5,111 nt of DNA from an uncultured Bacteroidales bacterium (GTDB lineage Bacteria; Bacteroidota; Bacteroidia; Bacteroidales; Paludibacteraceae): contig CAIYTJ010000312.1 in NCBI GenBank assembly GCA_903929065.1, forward strand, positions 1-5,111. The letters are read 5' to 3'. Within the stretch, counting starts at the first letter, position 1. Every line of letters begins with the position of its first letter. The position numbers and the translations under genes were made by a program. Under the pieces are notes generated by a model that made no database searches, was not told where the DNA came from, and was given only the letters and a program-made list of their open reading frames with translations. Below, piece by piece: positions 1 through 5,111 of this stretch.

Positions 1-690
1 TAATCTTTTTAAAAATGGAATAGTTTGGCGCGACGCAATTACGGCATAAATCAAAAACGTTCCAATCAGAATCATCAACGTTCCGGGCATACCAACATAC
101 GAAGTCAGCCATTCATTGGCTCCCTCGCCGTGTTGACCGGCAATAGAAAAGAAAAACATATCCTTATCGGGATAAATCAATTTGTAGGAGTAAAGCACAT
201 AACCCAAAAGTACCGACAACCAAATCAGCCAGAAACAGCAGTGGAAAAACGTTTTCCAAAGAGAAGCAACACGGGCTTTCATAAACCGGAGTCCGAGAAC
301 AAAAAAGAAAATAACGATCGCAAACGATGAAACGCCAAACCATTGGTTGATGAATTTTTCAGATAAATAAGCACCAATGGAAGATGCCCAATTCTGTATA
401 CCAATGCGGTGAGCCTTGTCCAACACACCTGTTTGCGAATCGAAAGTGCTGTAATCGGCAGCTCCAGTAAAGAAGTACGAAATAAATGATACCAATAAAT
501 AAATGGTGCTCAACAGCACCACGATCCCAATAACAAATCGGGTTCGTTCGTCGGTGATAATGTATTTAAAGCGTTTCCAGAAGCTGTTTTCGTTTGATTT
601 CGCCGATTTTTTATTGCTTTTGCTTTCGGTTTTGGGTTCCGGACGCGGCTCGGGTCTTGGAGTGCTTTTTATCGGTTTTTTAGGTGCCAT
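1..690 (-). CDS. ftsK: DNA translocase FtsK, N-terminal membrane domain (partial, runs off left edge)
   Basis: An open frame runs from the ATG at 690-688 to the window edge with no stop, giving 230 residues. FtsK is a septum-anchored, ATP-driven DNA pump that clears and aligns chromosome termini during division. Only the membrane anchor is visible. A charged, proline/lysine/serine-rich cytoplasmic leader (about residues 1-45) is followed by hydrophobic segments at about 52-74, 117-137, 148-168 and 200-220, fitting the four-helix FtsK N-terminal domain. The stretch RFVIGIVVLLSTIYLLVSFI, then SYFFTGAADYS and later INQWFGVSSF, is characteristic of Bacteroidota FtsK. The linker, the RecA-like motor and the DNA-reading gamma domain lie outside the window, so ATPase motifs cannot be checked. 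The start is the first ATG after an A/T-rich leader with no Shine-Dalgarno, normal for the phylum. It is divergent from nth. Identification rests on remembered family resemblance. Confidence 0.88.
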   Translation of the reverse strand, partial: MAPKKPIKSTPRPEPRPEPKTESKSNKKSAKSNENSFWKRFKYIITDERTRFVIGIVVLLSTIYLLVSFISYFFTGAADYSTFDSQTGVLDKAHRIGIQNWASSIGAYLSEKFINQWFGVSSFAIVIFFFVLGLRFMKARVASLWKTFFHCCFWLIWLSVLLGYVLYSYKLIYPDKDMFFFSIAGQHGEGANEWLTSYVGMPGTLMILIGTFLIYAVIASRQTIPFLKRL

Positions 691-698
691 TTTTATTT

Positions 699-733
699 AA
701 TTAATAATTAATAATTCACAATTCATAATAAAT
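699..733. repeat. Heptanucleotide tandem repeat, AATTMAY type, five units
   Basis: Read on the plus strand, five consecutive 7-mers begin at 699, 706, 713, 720 and 727: AATTAAT, AATTAAT, AATTCAC, AATTCAT, AATAAAT. The first four keep the AATT core and the last is degenerate. The array starts 9 bp upstream of the ftsK start codon, so it would lie in the ftsK 5' leader if transcription starts further out. A related array (AATTCAT, AATTGAT) lies at the 3' end of nth. The 7-bp period is directly visible; any function is unknown. Confidence 0.7.
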
Positions 734-778
734 TACGAAATGAGAATCGTTCTTCAAGGCAATTCAGGATTTAATTTG

Positions 779-786
779 CAAAAATA
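779..786 (-). promoter_or_regulatory. Possible ftsK promoter -7 element
   Basis: On the minus strand this reads TATTTTTG, matching the Bacteroidota sigma-ABfr -7 consensus TAnnTTTG. No clear TTTG lies about 20 nt further upstream on that strand (near 806-812), so only half the promoter is supported. If used, it would give an ftsK leader of roughly 80 nt containing the heptad repeat. In such A/T-rich sequence a chance match is quite possible. Confidence 0.3.
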
Positions 787-820
787 ATAAAAAGGAACTC
801 GCTTATTACATCTTTTGATA

Positions 821-828
821 TAAATTTG
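821..828 (+). promoter_or_regulatory. Likely nth promoter -7 element
   Basis: TAAATTTG matches the Bacteroidota -7 consensus TAnnTTTG and sits 20 nt before the nth start codon, which would give a leader of about a dozen bases. The expected -33 TTTG about 20 nt upstream (near 797-803) is absent, so the match is partial. A similar block lies exactly 50 bp upstream at 771-790, but its -7 position reads TTAATTTG. Confidence 0.42.
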
Positions 829-848
829 CAGAAAAAATAAGTAAGAAT

Positions 849-1517
849 ATGACGGAAAACTTGCAAAGTCAAGAGGAAATGGATATAAAACAGCGTTTCG
901 GAAAAATCATAGACTGGTTTTCGGTGAATATGCCGGTTGCTGAAACGGAATTGCTTTACACCGATCCTTTCGGATTGCTGGTGGCAGTGATTTTATCGGC
1001 ACAATGCACGGATAAGCGTGTGAACATGATTGCGCCGAAGTTACTGGCCGCTTTCTCCACTGCTGAAGCCATGGCAGCCACCACGCCCGAAGTGGTTTTC
1101 GAATATATCCGTTCGATTTCCTATCCGAATAACAAAGCCAAACATTTGGTGGGCATGGCGCAAAAACTGATGTCCGACTTTAATGGGGTGATGCCCGACG
1201 ATGTTGATTTGCTTCAAACATTGCCCGGCGTGGGGCGCAAAACGGCTAACGTGGTACTGTCGGTTATTTTTGATAAACCGGCTATGGCGGTCGATACGCA
1301 TGTTTTTCGTATATCGGAACGGTTGGGATTAACCACCGGTTCTAAAAACCCGCTTCAAACCGAACGTGAATTGATGAAATATATTCCGGCAGAACTTATT
1401 CCAAAAGCGCATCACTGGTTGATTTTGCATGGACGTTACATTTGTCTGGCACGCAAACCAAAATGTGCCGAATGCGGATTGAAGGATTGGTGCAGGTATT
1501 ATTCAATTCATAATTGA
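849..1517 (+). CDS. nth: Endonuclease III (DNA glycosylase/AP lyase)
   Basis: A 222-residue protein of the usual Nth length. The enzyme removes oxidised pyrimidines from DNA and cuts the strand at the abasic site by beta-elimination, starting base excision repair. The helix-hairpin-helix reads LLQTLPGVGRKTANVVLS (residues 121-138) and contains the catalytic lysine K131; the catalytic aspartate is D149 in AVDTHVFR. SAQCTDKRVN (50-59) matches the conserved region with the helix-inserting glutamine. The [4Fe-4S] ligands are C199, C206, C209 and C215, in the exact C-x6-C-x2-C-x5-C spacing. All key residues are present, so it should be active. The ATG at 849 is chosen because it follows a -7 element by 20 nt; M11 (879) is a credible alternative, since many homologues begin near the KxRF..IIxWF segment. 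The last residues (about YYSIHN) and the TGA stop fall inside an intergenic-type repeat. Confidence 0.96.
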   Translation: MTENLQSQEEMDIKQRFGKIIDWFSVNMPVAETELLYTDPFGLLVAVILSAQCTDKRVNMIAPKLLAAFSTAEAMAATTPEVVFEYIRSISYPNNKAKHLVGMAQKLMSDFNGVMPDDVDLLQTLPGVGRKTANVVLSVIFDKPAMAVDTHVFRISERLGLTTGSKNPLQTERELMKYIPAELIPKAHHWLILHGRYICLARKPKCAECGLKDWCRYYSIHN

Positions 1518-1525
1518 TAATTTTC
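1505..1525. repeat. AATT heptad repeat overlapping the end of nth
   Basis: Three 7-mers in phase read AATTCAT (1505-1511), AATTGAT (1512-1518) and the decayed AATTTTC (1519-1525). The unit resembles the array before ftsK and shares AATTCAT with it. The repeat covers the last nth codons: the first unit spans the end of S219 through H221, and the second supplies N222 and the TGA stop. Confidence 0.55.
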
Positions 1526-1556
1526 ATTGCAGATTATAAGTAAATTTATATATTTG
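1526..1556 (+). promoter_or_regulatory. Bacteroidota-type promoter for the rubredoxin/DUF2231 gene
   Basis: ATTG at 1526-1529 is one mismatch from the -33 TTTG. After 19 nt comes TATATTTG at 1549-1556, a full match to the -7 consensus TAnnTTTG. The implied transcript would start around 1560-1565, leaving a short A-rich leader to the ATG at 1588. This suggests the gene can be expressed separately from nth. Confidence 0.6.
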
Positions 1557-1587
1557 CAACTCTTACTAAAAATTAAAAAAACCGATT

Positions 1588-2229
1588 ATGATAGACGAAG
1601 AATTAGTACGTTGCCGCCCTTGCGGATATGTGATGAAAGCGAGTGAACTGGGCGATGTTTGTCCGGCATGTGGATTGCCCCGCAATGTGTTTGAACCATA
1701 CCGCGAACGTGTTTCTCCGAACCGGTTGTTTCTGCTTAATCTCGATATTCACCCAATCGCCATTCATCTTTCGCAAACACTGGTGGCATTTACGCCTGTA
1801 TTGATTGTTTTTCACTGGCTTTTCCCCGAATTTCAGGCAACCGTGGTTCATTCGGTTATCAATTTCTCCATCGTAATGCTTCCGCTTTCGCTGATTGCCT
1901 CTTTTGTGTCGGGATTGATAGATGGTATTACCCGCTTTAAAACACTTAGGACGCCGATGTTGAGCTCTAAAATAATTTACAGTTCATTGGCCTTAGTTAT
2001 TTCGTTTGTACAACTCATGTTTTTTAAACCGAGTGAATATAACTGGCTCACCTTGCTGATTAGTTTGGCAGTGTTTGGCTGTGCGGTCAAACTGGGTTTG
2101 ATTGGGAAGCATTTAATCGACGTTATTTTACCCGGTACATATGTGCCACGCAAAAAGAAAAAACCATCGGCACCGGCTGCAGCTCCCAAACCCAAAAATG
2201 TGATTGATGAGGAACCAACCGAAAATTAA
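1588..2229 (+). CDS. Rubredoxin-like zinc/iron knuckle fused to a DUF2231-like membrane domain
   Basis: A 213-residue protein. Residues 9-28 hold a CxxCGYV...DVCPACGLP motif (C9, C12, C25, C28) like the metal-binding loops of rubredoxin, which bind one Fe or Zn. The loops are only 12 residues apart, far shorter than in classical rubredoxin, so this is the compact rubredoxin-like knuckle also seen in rubrerythrins. DIHPIAIHLSQTL (53-65) opens the membrane part, with hydrophobic helices at about 58-79, 84-111, 127-146 and 153-175. The HPxxxxH pattern (H55, H60) followed by four helices resembles DUF2231, a family suspected of haem or metal binding; H76 and H88 are further candidate ligands. The tail (188-213) is Lys-rich, then Ala/Pro-rich, then acidic, and probably cytoplasmic. 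A redox or electron-transfer role at the inner membrane is inferred; no substrate can be named. The ATG is the first in frame and lies 32 nt past the -7 element. Confidence 0.82.
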   Translation: MIDEELVRCRPCGYVMKASELGDVCPACGLPRNVFEPYRERVSPNRLFLLNLDIHPIAIHLSQTLVAFTPVLIVFHWLFPEFQATVVHSVINFSIVMLPLSLIASFVSGLIDGITRFKTLRTPMLSSKIIYSSLALVISFVQLMFFKPSEYNWLTLLISLAVFGCAVKLGLIGKHLIDVILPGTYVPRKKKKPSAPAAAPKPKNVIDEEPTEN

Positions 2230-2247
2230 ACGGTTGAACTAAACACA

Positions 2248-2288
2248 TTAAATCCCTGTTTTTGATACAATCAGAAACAGGGATTTAA
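2248..2288. terminator. 19-bp hairpin, likely transcription terminator
   Basis: The left arm at 2248-2266 pairs with the right arm at 2270-2288. Fourteen outer pairs are perfect Watson-Crick (AAATCCCTGTTT against AAACAGGGATTT at the core), then come one G-T wobble and four more pairs, closing on the 3-nt loop ACA. It begins 18 bp after the stop codon of the preceding gene, where a terminator belongs. The A-tract/T-tract at the stem base is typical of Bacteroidota terminators, but no long T-run follows on the plus strand, so leaky termination or an mRNA-stabilising role is possible. Confidence 0.68.
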
Positions 2289-2305
2289 ATATAATAGAAT
2301 TTGAA

Positions 2306-2851
2306 ATGGAAACTGAACCAACTTCTCCACGAAAAGTTTTTCTTTATATTGCCATGAGCCTTGATGGTTTTATTGCCGATATAGAAGGTAATATTGACTT
2401 TCTATCGTCGGTTGAAGAATCAGGACAAGATTATGGATACAGCAGTTTTATAGAGTCGGTTGATACGGTGATAATGGGGCGAAAAACCTATGATAAAGTG
2501 CTCACATTCGGTGTTGGTTTCCCACATTCCGGTAAAGAAGCCTATATTATTACGCACTCGTCACGTCCTGCCGTAGGTTCCATTCAATTCTATACTGGTA
2601 ATCTGAAACAACTAATAGAAGAACTGAAAATTAGTCCCGGCAAAAATATATTTGTGGATGGTGGAACTGAAATTATTAATGGATTACTAGCCGAAAATCT
2701 GATTGATGAAATGATTATATCAATAATTCCGGTTTTGCTTGGTGATGGTGTCCGACTTTTCAATGCCATGGAGTCTTCAATTCCACTGAAACTTATCCAT
2801 ACATCTTCTTTTCCAAAAGGATTGGTACAGTTGCATTATTGCAAAATTTAA
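2306..2851 (+). CDS. Dihydrofolate reductase-fold family protein (RibD C-terminal-like)
   Basis: A 181-residue protein of the NADPH-dependent reductase superfamily that includes DHFR and the reductase half of RibD. KVFLYIAMSLDGFIAD (10-25) is the first strand and substrate loop. IMGRKTYD (56-63) and IFVDGGTEIINGLL (115-128) are the nucleotide-binding turns, and IDEMIISIIPVLLGDGVRLF (133-152) is the C-terminal signature. These are the marks of the YyaP/YwjB-type group, whose members are mostly of unknown substrate. It should not be called folA: true FolA has a different active-site pattern, and the essential biosynthetic gene cannot be inferred here. The start at 2306 leaves an eight-residue polar leader before RKVFLYIA; the next ATG (2354) would delete the first strand. 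By hand count GC is 202/546 (37%), against 176/360 (49%) in part of rarA, suggesting different history or weaker selection. It begins only 17 bp after the hairpin, with no clear promoter of its own. Confidence 0.87.
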   Translation: METEPTSPRKVFLYIAMSLDGFIADIEGNIDFLSSVEESGQDYGYSSFIESVDTVIMGRKTYDKVLTFGVGFPHSGKEAYIITHSSRPAVGSIQFYTGNLKQLIEELKISPGKNIFVDGGTEIINGLLAENLIDEMIISIIPVLLGDGVRLFNAMESSIPLKLIHTSSFPKGLVQLHYCKI

Positions 2852-2873
2852 TTTTAAGAATAAAAGTTGATGT

Positions 2874-2905
2874 TTTGTTTCAATGCTATATTATTTATAC
2901 ATTTG
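2874..2905 (+). promoter_or_regulatory. rarA promoter, full Bacteroidota consensus
   Basis: TTTG at 2874-2877, then 20 nt, then TACATTTG at 2898-2905: both elements match the Bacteroidota -33/-7 consensus with standard spacing. The expected start of transcription is a few bases downstream (about 2910-2913), giving a leader of roughly 15 nt before the rarA ATG at 2927. It lies wholly in the gap after the reductase-like gene, so rarA need not depend on upstream transcription. Confidence 0.75.
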
Positions 2906-2926
2906 TCCTTCTAAAATACAACTGCC

Positions 2927-4192
2927 ATGCAACCCTTAGCCGAACGTCTCCGCCCGCAAACACTCGATAATTATATCGGCCAGAAACATTTGGTTGGCGA
3001 GAAAGCCATCCTTCGCCAGATGATTGAGTCGGGGCATGTGGCATCGTTTATTCTTTGGGGACCTCCGGGAGTGGGTAAAACCACGCTGGCCAAGATTATT
3101 GCCAACAAACTGGATCGTCCGTTTTATACACTCAGCGCGGTTTCGTCCGGTGTGAAAGATGTGCGCGAGGTGATTGAAAAAGCTAAATCGAACCGGTTCT
3201 TTTCGCAAGCCAATCCTATATTGTTTATTGATGAAATCCACCGTTTCAGCAAATCGCAACAGGATTCGTTGTTAGGAGCCGTGGAGAACGGCACAGTTAC
3301 GCTCATTGGTGCTACCACCGAAAATCCTTCGTTCGAAGTGATTACTCCGTTGCTTTCGCGCTGCCAGGTATATGTACTCAAACCGCTCGATAATGTTGAT
3401 TTAATGGAACTGGCCGAACGTGCCATTAAAACTGATATTGAATTAAAAAATCGCGAAATTGTTTTTGACGAAACCGAATCATTGTTGCGGTTCTCAGGCG
3501 GTGATGCACGGAAACTGCTAAATATTCTTGAACTTGTGGTGGCCTCCGAGCCCGAAGGCGTGGTTCATTTCACTAACGAGGTGGTGACTGAACGGTTACA
3601 GCAAAACCCGATGGCGTATGACAAAGATGGCGAAATGCATTACGATATTATTTCTGCTTTTATCAAATCCATCCGTGGCAGTGACCCCGATGCGGCCGTT
3701 TACTGGTTGGCACGCATGGTGGCAGGTGGGGAAGACCCGAAATTTATCGCGCGGCGGTTGGTCATTTCGGCTGCCGAAGATATTGGACTGGCTAATCCGA
3801 ATGCGTTGTTGTTGGCCAATGCGTGTTTTGATGCGTTACAGAAAATCGGCTGGCCCGAAGGACGGATTATTCTTTCGGAAGCAACTGTTTATTTGGCTTC
3901 ATCACCTAAAAGTAATTCAGCTTATCTGGCCATTGACGATGCGTTGGCTTTGGTGGAACGGACTGGAAATCTACCGGTGCCGCTTCATTTGCGCAATTCG
4001 CCCACCAAATTGATGAAGGATTTGAACTATGGCAAGAATTATAAATATTCGCACGATTTTCCGAATCATTTCATCGACCAGCAATTTATGCCGGATGAAC
4101 TTACAAATGAAAGAATCTGGAAAGTACAGGATAGTCCCGCTGAAAGTAAACTCGGAGAATGGCTGCGGATGCTGTGGAAAGGAAGATATTAA
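2927..4192 (+). CDS. rarA: Replication-associated recombination protein A (RarA/MgsA), AAA+ ATPase
   Basis: A 421-residue protein of the expected family length, the bacterial relative of Mgs1/WRNIP1. RarA is a tetrameric clamp-loader-like ATPase that acts at stalled replication forks, interacts with SSB and opens duplex ends. The N-terminus PLAERLRPQTLDNYIGQKHL (3-22) is diagnostic. Walker A is GPPGVGKTT (45-53), Walker B is FIDEIHRF (100-107, D102 and E103), sensor 1 is GATTENPSFE (128-137), the arginine finger is R145 in LLSRCQVY, and sensor 2 is GGDARKLL (191-198, R195). The C-terminal oligomerisation region opens with YDKDGEMHYDIISAFIKSIR (231-250) and continues with SDPDAAVYWLARM, ISAAEDIGLANP and the family ending PxxLRNSPTKLMK (352-364). 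Nothing is missing. The start is the first ATG after a consensus promoter. It is convergent with ugd and is followed directly by short repeats. Confidence 0.97.
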   Translation: MQPLAERLRPQTLDNYIGQKHLVGEKAILRQMIESGHVASFILWGPPGVGKTTLAKIIANKLDRPFYTLSAVSSGVKDVREVIEKAKSNRFFSQANPILFIDEIHRFSKSQQDSLLGAVENGTVTLIGATTENPSFEVITPLLSRCQVYVLKPLDNVDLMELAERAIKTDIELKNREIVFDETESLLRFSGGDARKLLNILELVVASEPEGVVHFTNEVVTERLQQNPMAYDKDGEMHYDIISAFIKSIRGSDPDAAVYWLARMVAGGEDPKFIARRLVISAAEDIGLANPNALLLANACFDALQKIGWPEGRIILSEATVYLASSPKSNSAYLAIDDALALVERTGNLPVPLHLRNSPTKLMKDLNYGKNYKYSHDFPNHFIDQQFMPDELTNERIWKVQDSPAESKLGEWLRMLWKGRY

Positions 4193-4194
4193 AT

Positions 4195-4222
4195 CAGTTA
4201 GCAGTGAACAGTTATCAGTAAA
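4195..4222. repeat. CAGT heptanucleotide tandem repeat, four units
   Basis: Four 7-mers start at 4195, 4202, 4209 and 4216: CAGTTAG, CAGTGAA, CAGTTAT, CAGTAAA. CAGT is invariant and the last three bases drift. The array starts 2 bp after the rarA stop codon and runs into the next repeat block. It has the same 7-bp period as the AATT arrays beside nth but a different core. Function unknown. Confidence 0.72.
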
Positions 4223-4257
4223 TTAGTGAAATTCGTATTAATTAGTGAAATTCGTAT
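4221..4257. repeat. Two tandem copies of an 18-bp unit (AATTAGTGAAATTCGTAT)
   Basis: Identical 18-mers occupy 4221-4238 and 4240-4257, separated by one T (period 19). Each splits into two related 9-mers, AATTAGTGA and AATTCGTAT, so the block is four AATTMGTRW units. The second copy ends exactly against the ugd stop codon (TAG on the minus strand, 4260-4258). No stable inverted repeat is visible, so this does not look like a hairpin terminator for either converging gene. Confidence 0.8.
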
Positions 4258-5111
4258 CTAACCAATAGGATCATATTCAAATTCAAGTTCTTCCATTTCT
4301 GCTTTTTCGTAGATATTTCGGCCATCGAGAATCAGCGAACCTTTCATCGATTTTTTTACAACGCCCCAGCTTGGCATGCGGAATTCTTTCCATTCGGTAA
4401 CCAGCAAAAGTGCATCAGCATCAAGCACTGCATCGTAAATATCATGGGCAAAATGAATATTACCATTATTGAGCAAAGAAGCCATTTGGGAATGAATAAT
4501 TTTCTTAGCTTCGGGCATAGCAACCGGATCAAAAACACGAACGTTACACCCTGATTCCAACAGTTTTTCAATTAAAACCAGCGATGGTGCTTCGCGCATA
4601 TCGTCCGTGTTTGGTTTGAACGATAGTCCCCAAATGGTAATGGTTTTGCCCGCAAGATTGCCTTTGAAATGTTTTTGAAGTTTATGATACAATACTTGTT
4701 TTTGATAAGCATTAACTTCTTCCACTGCTTTCAAAACGCGTAATTCATAGCCATTTTGTTCGGCAGTCTGAATAAGTGCTTTTACATCTTTCGGAAAACA
4801 CGAACCTCCGTAACCACAACCGGCATAAAGAAATTTGCCACCGATACGCTGGTCCGTTCCGATTCCTTTACGAACCATATTGACATCGGCACCAACCAAT
4901 TCACACAAATTAGCCATGTCGTTCATAAAGCTGATACGGGTTGCCAGCATGGCGTTGGCTGCATATTTAGTCATTTCGGCCGAAAGAATATCCATGAAAA
5001 TAACCCGGAAATTGTTCAGTAAAAACGGACGGTACAATTTTGTAATTAATTCTTTGGCTTTTTCACTTTCAACTCCAACCACTACACGGTCAGGGCTCAT
5101 AAAGTCTTTGA
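4258..5111 (-). CDS. ugd: UDP-glucose 6-dehydrogenase, C-terminal part (runs off right edge)
   Basis: 283 residues are visible before the TAG stop at 4260-4258; about 150 N-terminal residues, including the NAD-binding Rossmann domain, lie beyond the window. The enzyme oxidises UDP-glucose to UDP-glucuronate with two NAD+, feeding capsule, exopolysaccharide or LPS sugar synthesis in the cytoplasm. The ATG at 5100 is not the true start: the frame continues upstream as KDF before MSPDRVVVG, the usual internal DFMSPDRVVVG motif. Counting from that Met, K45 and N49 (TKYAAN) and C101 and D105 (GYGGSCFPKD) are the catalytic set; the 56-residue K-to-C interval equals that of the Streptococcus pyogenes enzyme (K204/C260). 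The C-terminal UDP-binding domain follows with TIWGLSFKPNTDDMREAPSL. It is convergent with rarA, the gap holding only repeats. TuaD, VipA or WbpA-type dehydrogenases are relatives, but this motif set favours UDP-glucose. Confidence 0.93.
   Translation of the reverse strand, partial: KDFMSPDRVVVGVESEKAKELITKLYRPFLLNNFRVIFMDILSAEMTKYAANAMLATRISFMNDMANLCELVGADVNMVRKGIGTDQRIGGKFLYAGCGYGGSCFPKDVKALIQTAEQNGYELRVLKAVEEVNAYQKQVLYHKLQKHFKGNLAGKTITIWGLSFKPNTDDMREAPSLVLIEKLLESGCNVRVFDPVAMPEAKKIIHSQMASLLNNGNIHFAHDIYDAVLDADALLLVTEWKEFRMPSWGVVKKSMKGSLILDGRNIYEKAEMEELEFEYDPIG

Noticed and set aside
25..330. Plus-strand open frame of 101 codons over the left edge
   Set aside because: It is antisense to the ftsK membrane domain, has a composition unlike a folded protein (Asn/Gln/Lys/Arg-rich) and no promoter or family motif.
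2295..2303. TAGAATTTG as a promoter -7 element for the reductase-like gene
   Set aside because: It has one base too many between TA and TTTG, lacks a -33 partner, and lies 2 bp from the start codon, leaving no leader.
2306..2851. Calling this gene folA, a trimethoprim-resistance DHFR, or ribD
   Set aside because: The motifs fit the broader RibD C-terminal-like group. There is no deaminase domain, and the active-site pattern is not that of true FolA.
3618..4013. Plus-strand 131-codon frame inside rarA
   Set aside because: It lies wholly within rarA in another frame. rarA has every family motif through this stretch; the Trp/Arg/Leu-rich alternative translation is a shadow.
4193..4257. CRISPR array or attachment site in the convergent gap
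   Set aside because: Units are 7-19 bp with no spacers, and there are no cas or integrase genes in the window. It is simple tandem repetition.
4756..5022. Plus-strand 88-codon frame opposite ugd
   Set aside because: It is antisense to the catalytic part of ugd, with no recognisable motif or start signals.
5098..5100. ATG as the start codon of ugd
   Set aside because: The frame stays open to the window edge with KDF before MSPDRVVVG, which is an internal motif in the family, and the NAD-binding half would be missing.

Overview
The window looks like ordinary housekeeping chromosome from a member of the Bacteroidota, probably a Bacteroidales/Marinilabiliales-type organism. Four things point there: the FtsK N-terminus has the Bacteroidota form; start codons lack Shine-Dalgarno sequences and sit behind A/T-rich leaders; several upstream regions carry the Bacteroidota promoter pattern (TTTG, about 20 nt, TAnnTTTG); and gaps between genes hold short AATT- and CAGT-type tandem repeats. 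Assignment below phylum is inference.

Layout, left to right: (1) positions 1-690, minus strand, the first 230 residues of the DNA translocase FtsK, running off the left edge. (2) 691-848, a divergent control region with a 7-bp-period AATT repeat and possible promoters facing both ways. (3) 849-1517, plus strand, endonuclease III (Nth) with intact catalytic and iron-sulfur residues; its last codons and stop lie inside another AATT heptad repeat. (4) 1588-2229, plus, a membrane protein with an N-terminal rubredoxin-like CxxC/CxxC knuckle and a DUF2231-like four-helix region, with its own promoter and followed by a strong 19-bp hairpin. (5) 2306-2851, plus, a dihydrofolate-reductase-fold (RibD C-terminal-like) protein, clearly more A/T-rich than rarA. 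(6) 2927-4192, plus, the replication-associated AAA+ ATPase RarA (MgsA), behind the best promoter match in the window. (7) 4193-4257, a convergent gap made almost entirely of short repeats. (8) 4258-5111, minus, the C-terminal 283 residues of UDP-glucose 6-dehydrogenase, running off the right edge.

FtsK (chromosome segregation), Nth (base excision repair) and RarA (rescue of stalled forks) share a broad genome-maintenance theme, but they are on different strands or behind separate promoters, so this is not one operon. Ugd supplies UDP-glucuronate for surface polysaccharide and is functionally separate. I found no phage, transposase, CRISPR, RNA gene, toxin-antitoxin or defence system. The most notable points are the intergenic short tandem repeats (one forming the 3' end of nth), the low-GC reductase-like gene between a hairpin and a promoter, and the rubredoxin-DUF2231 membrane protein.
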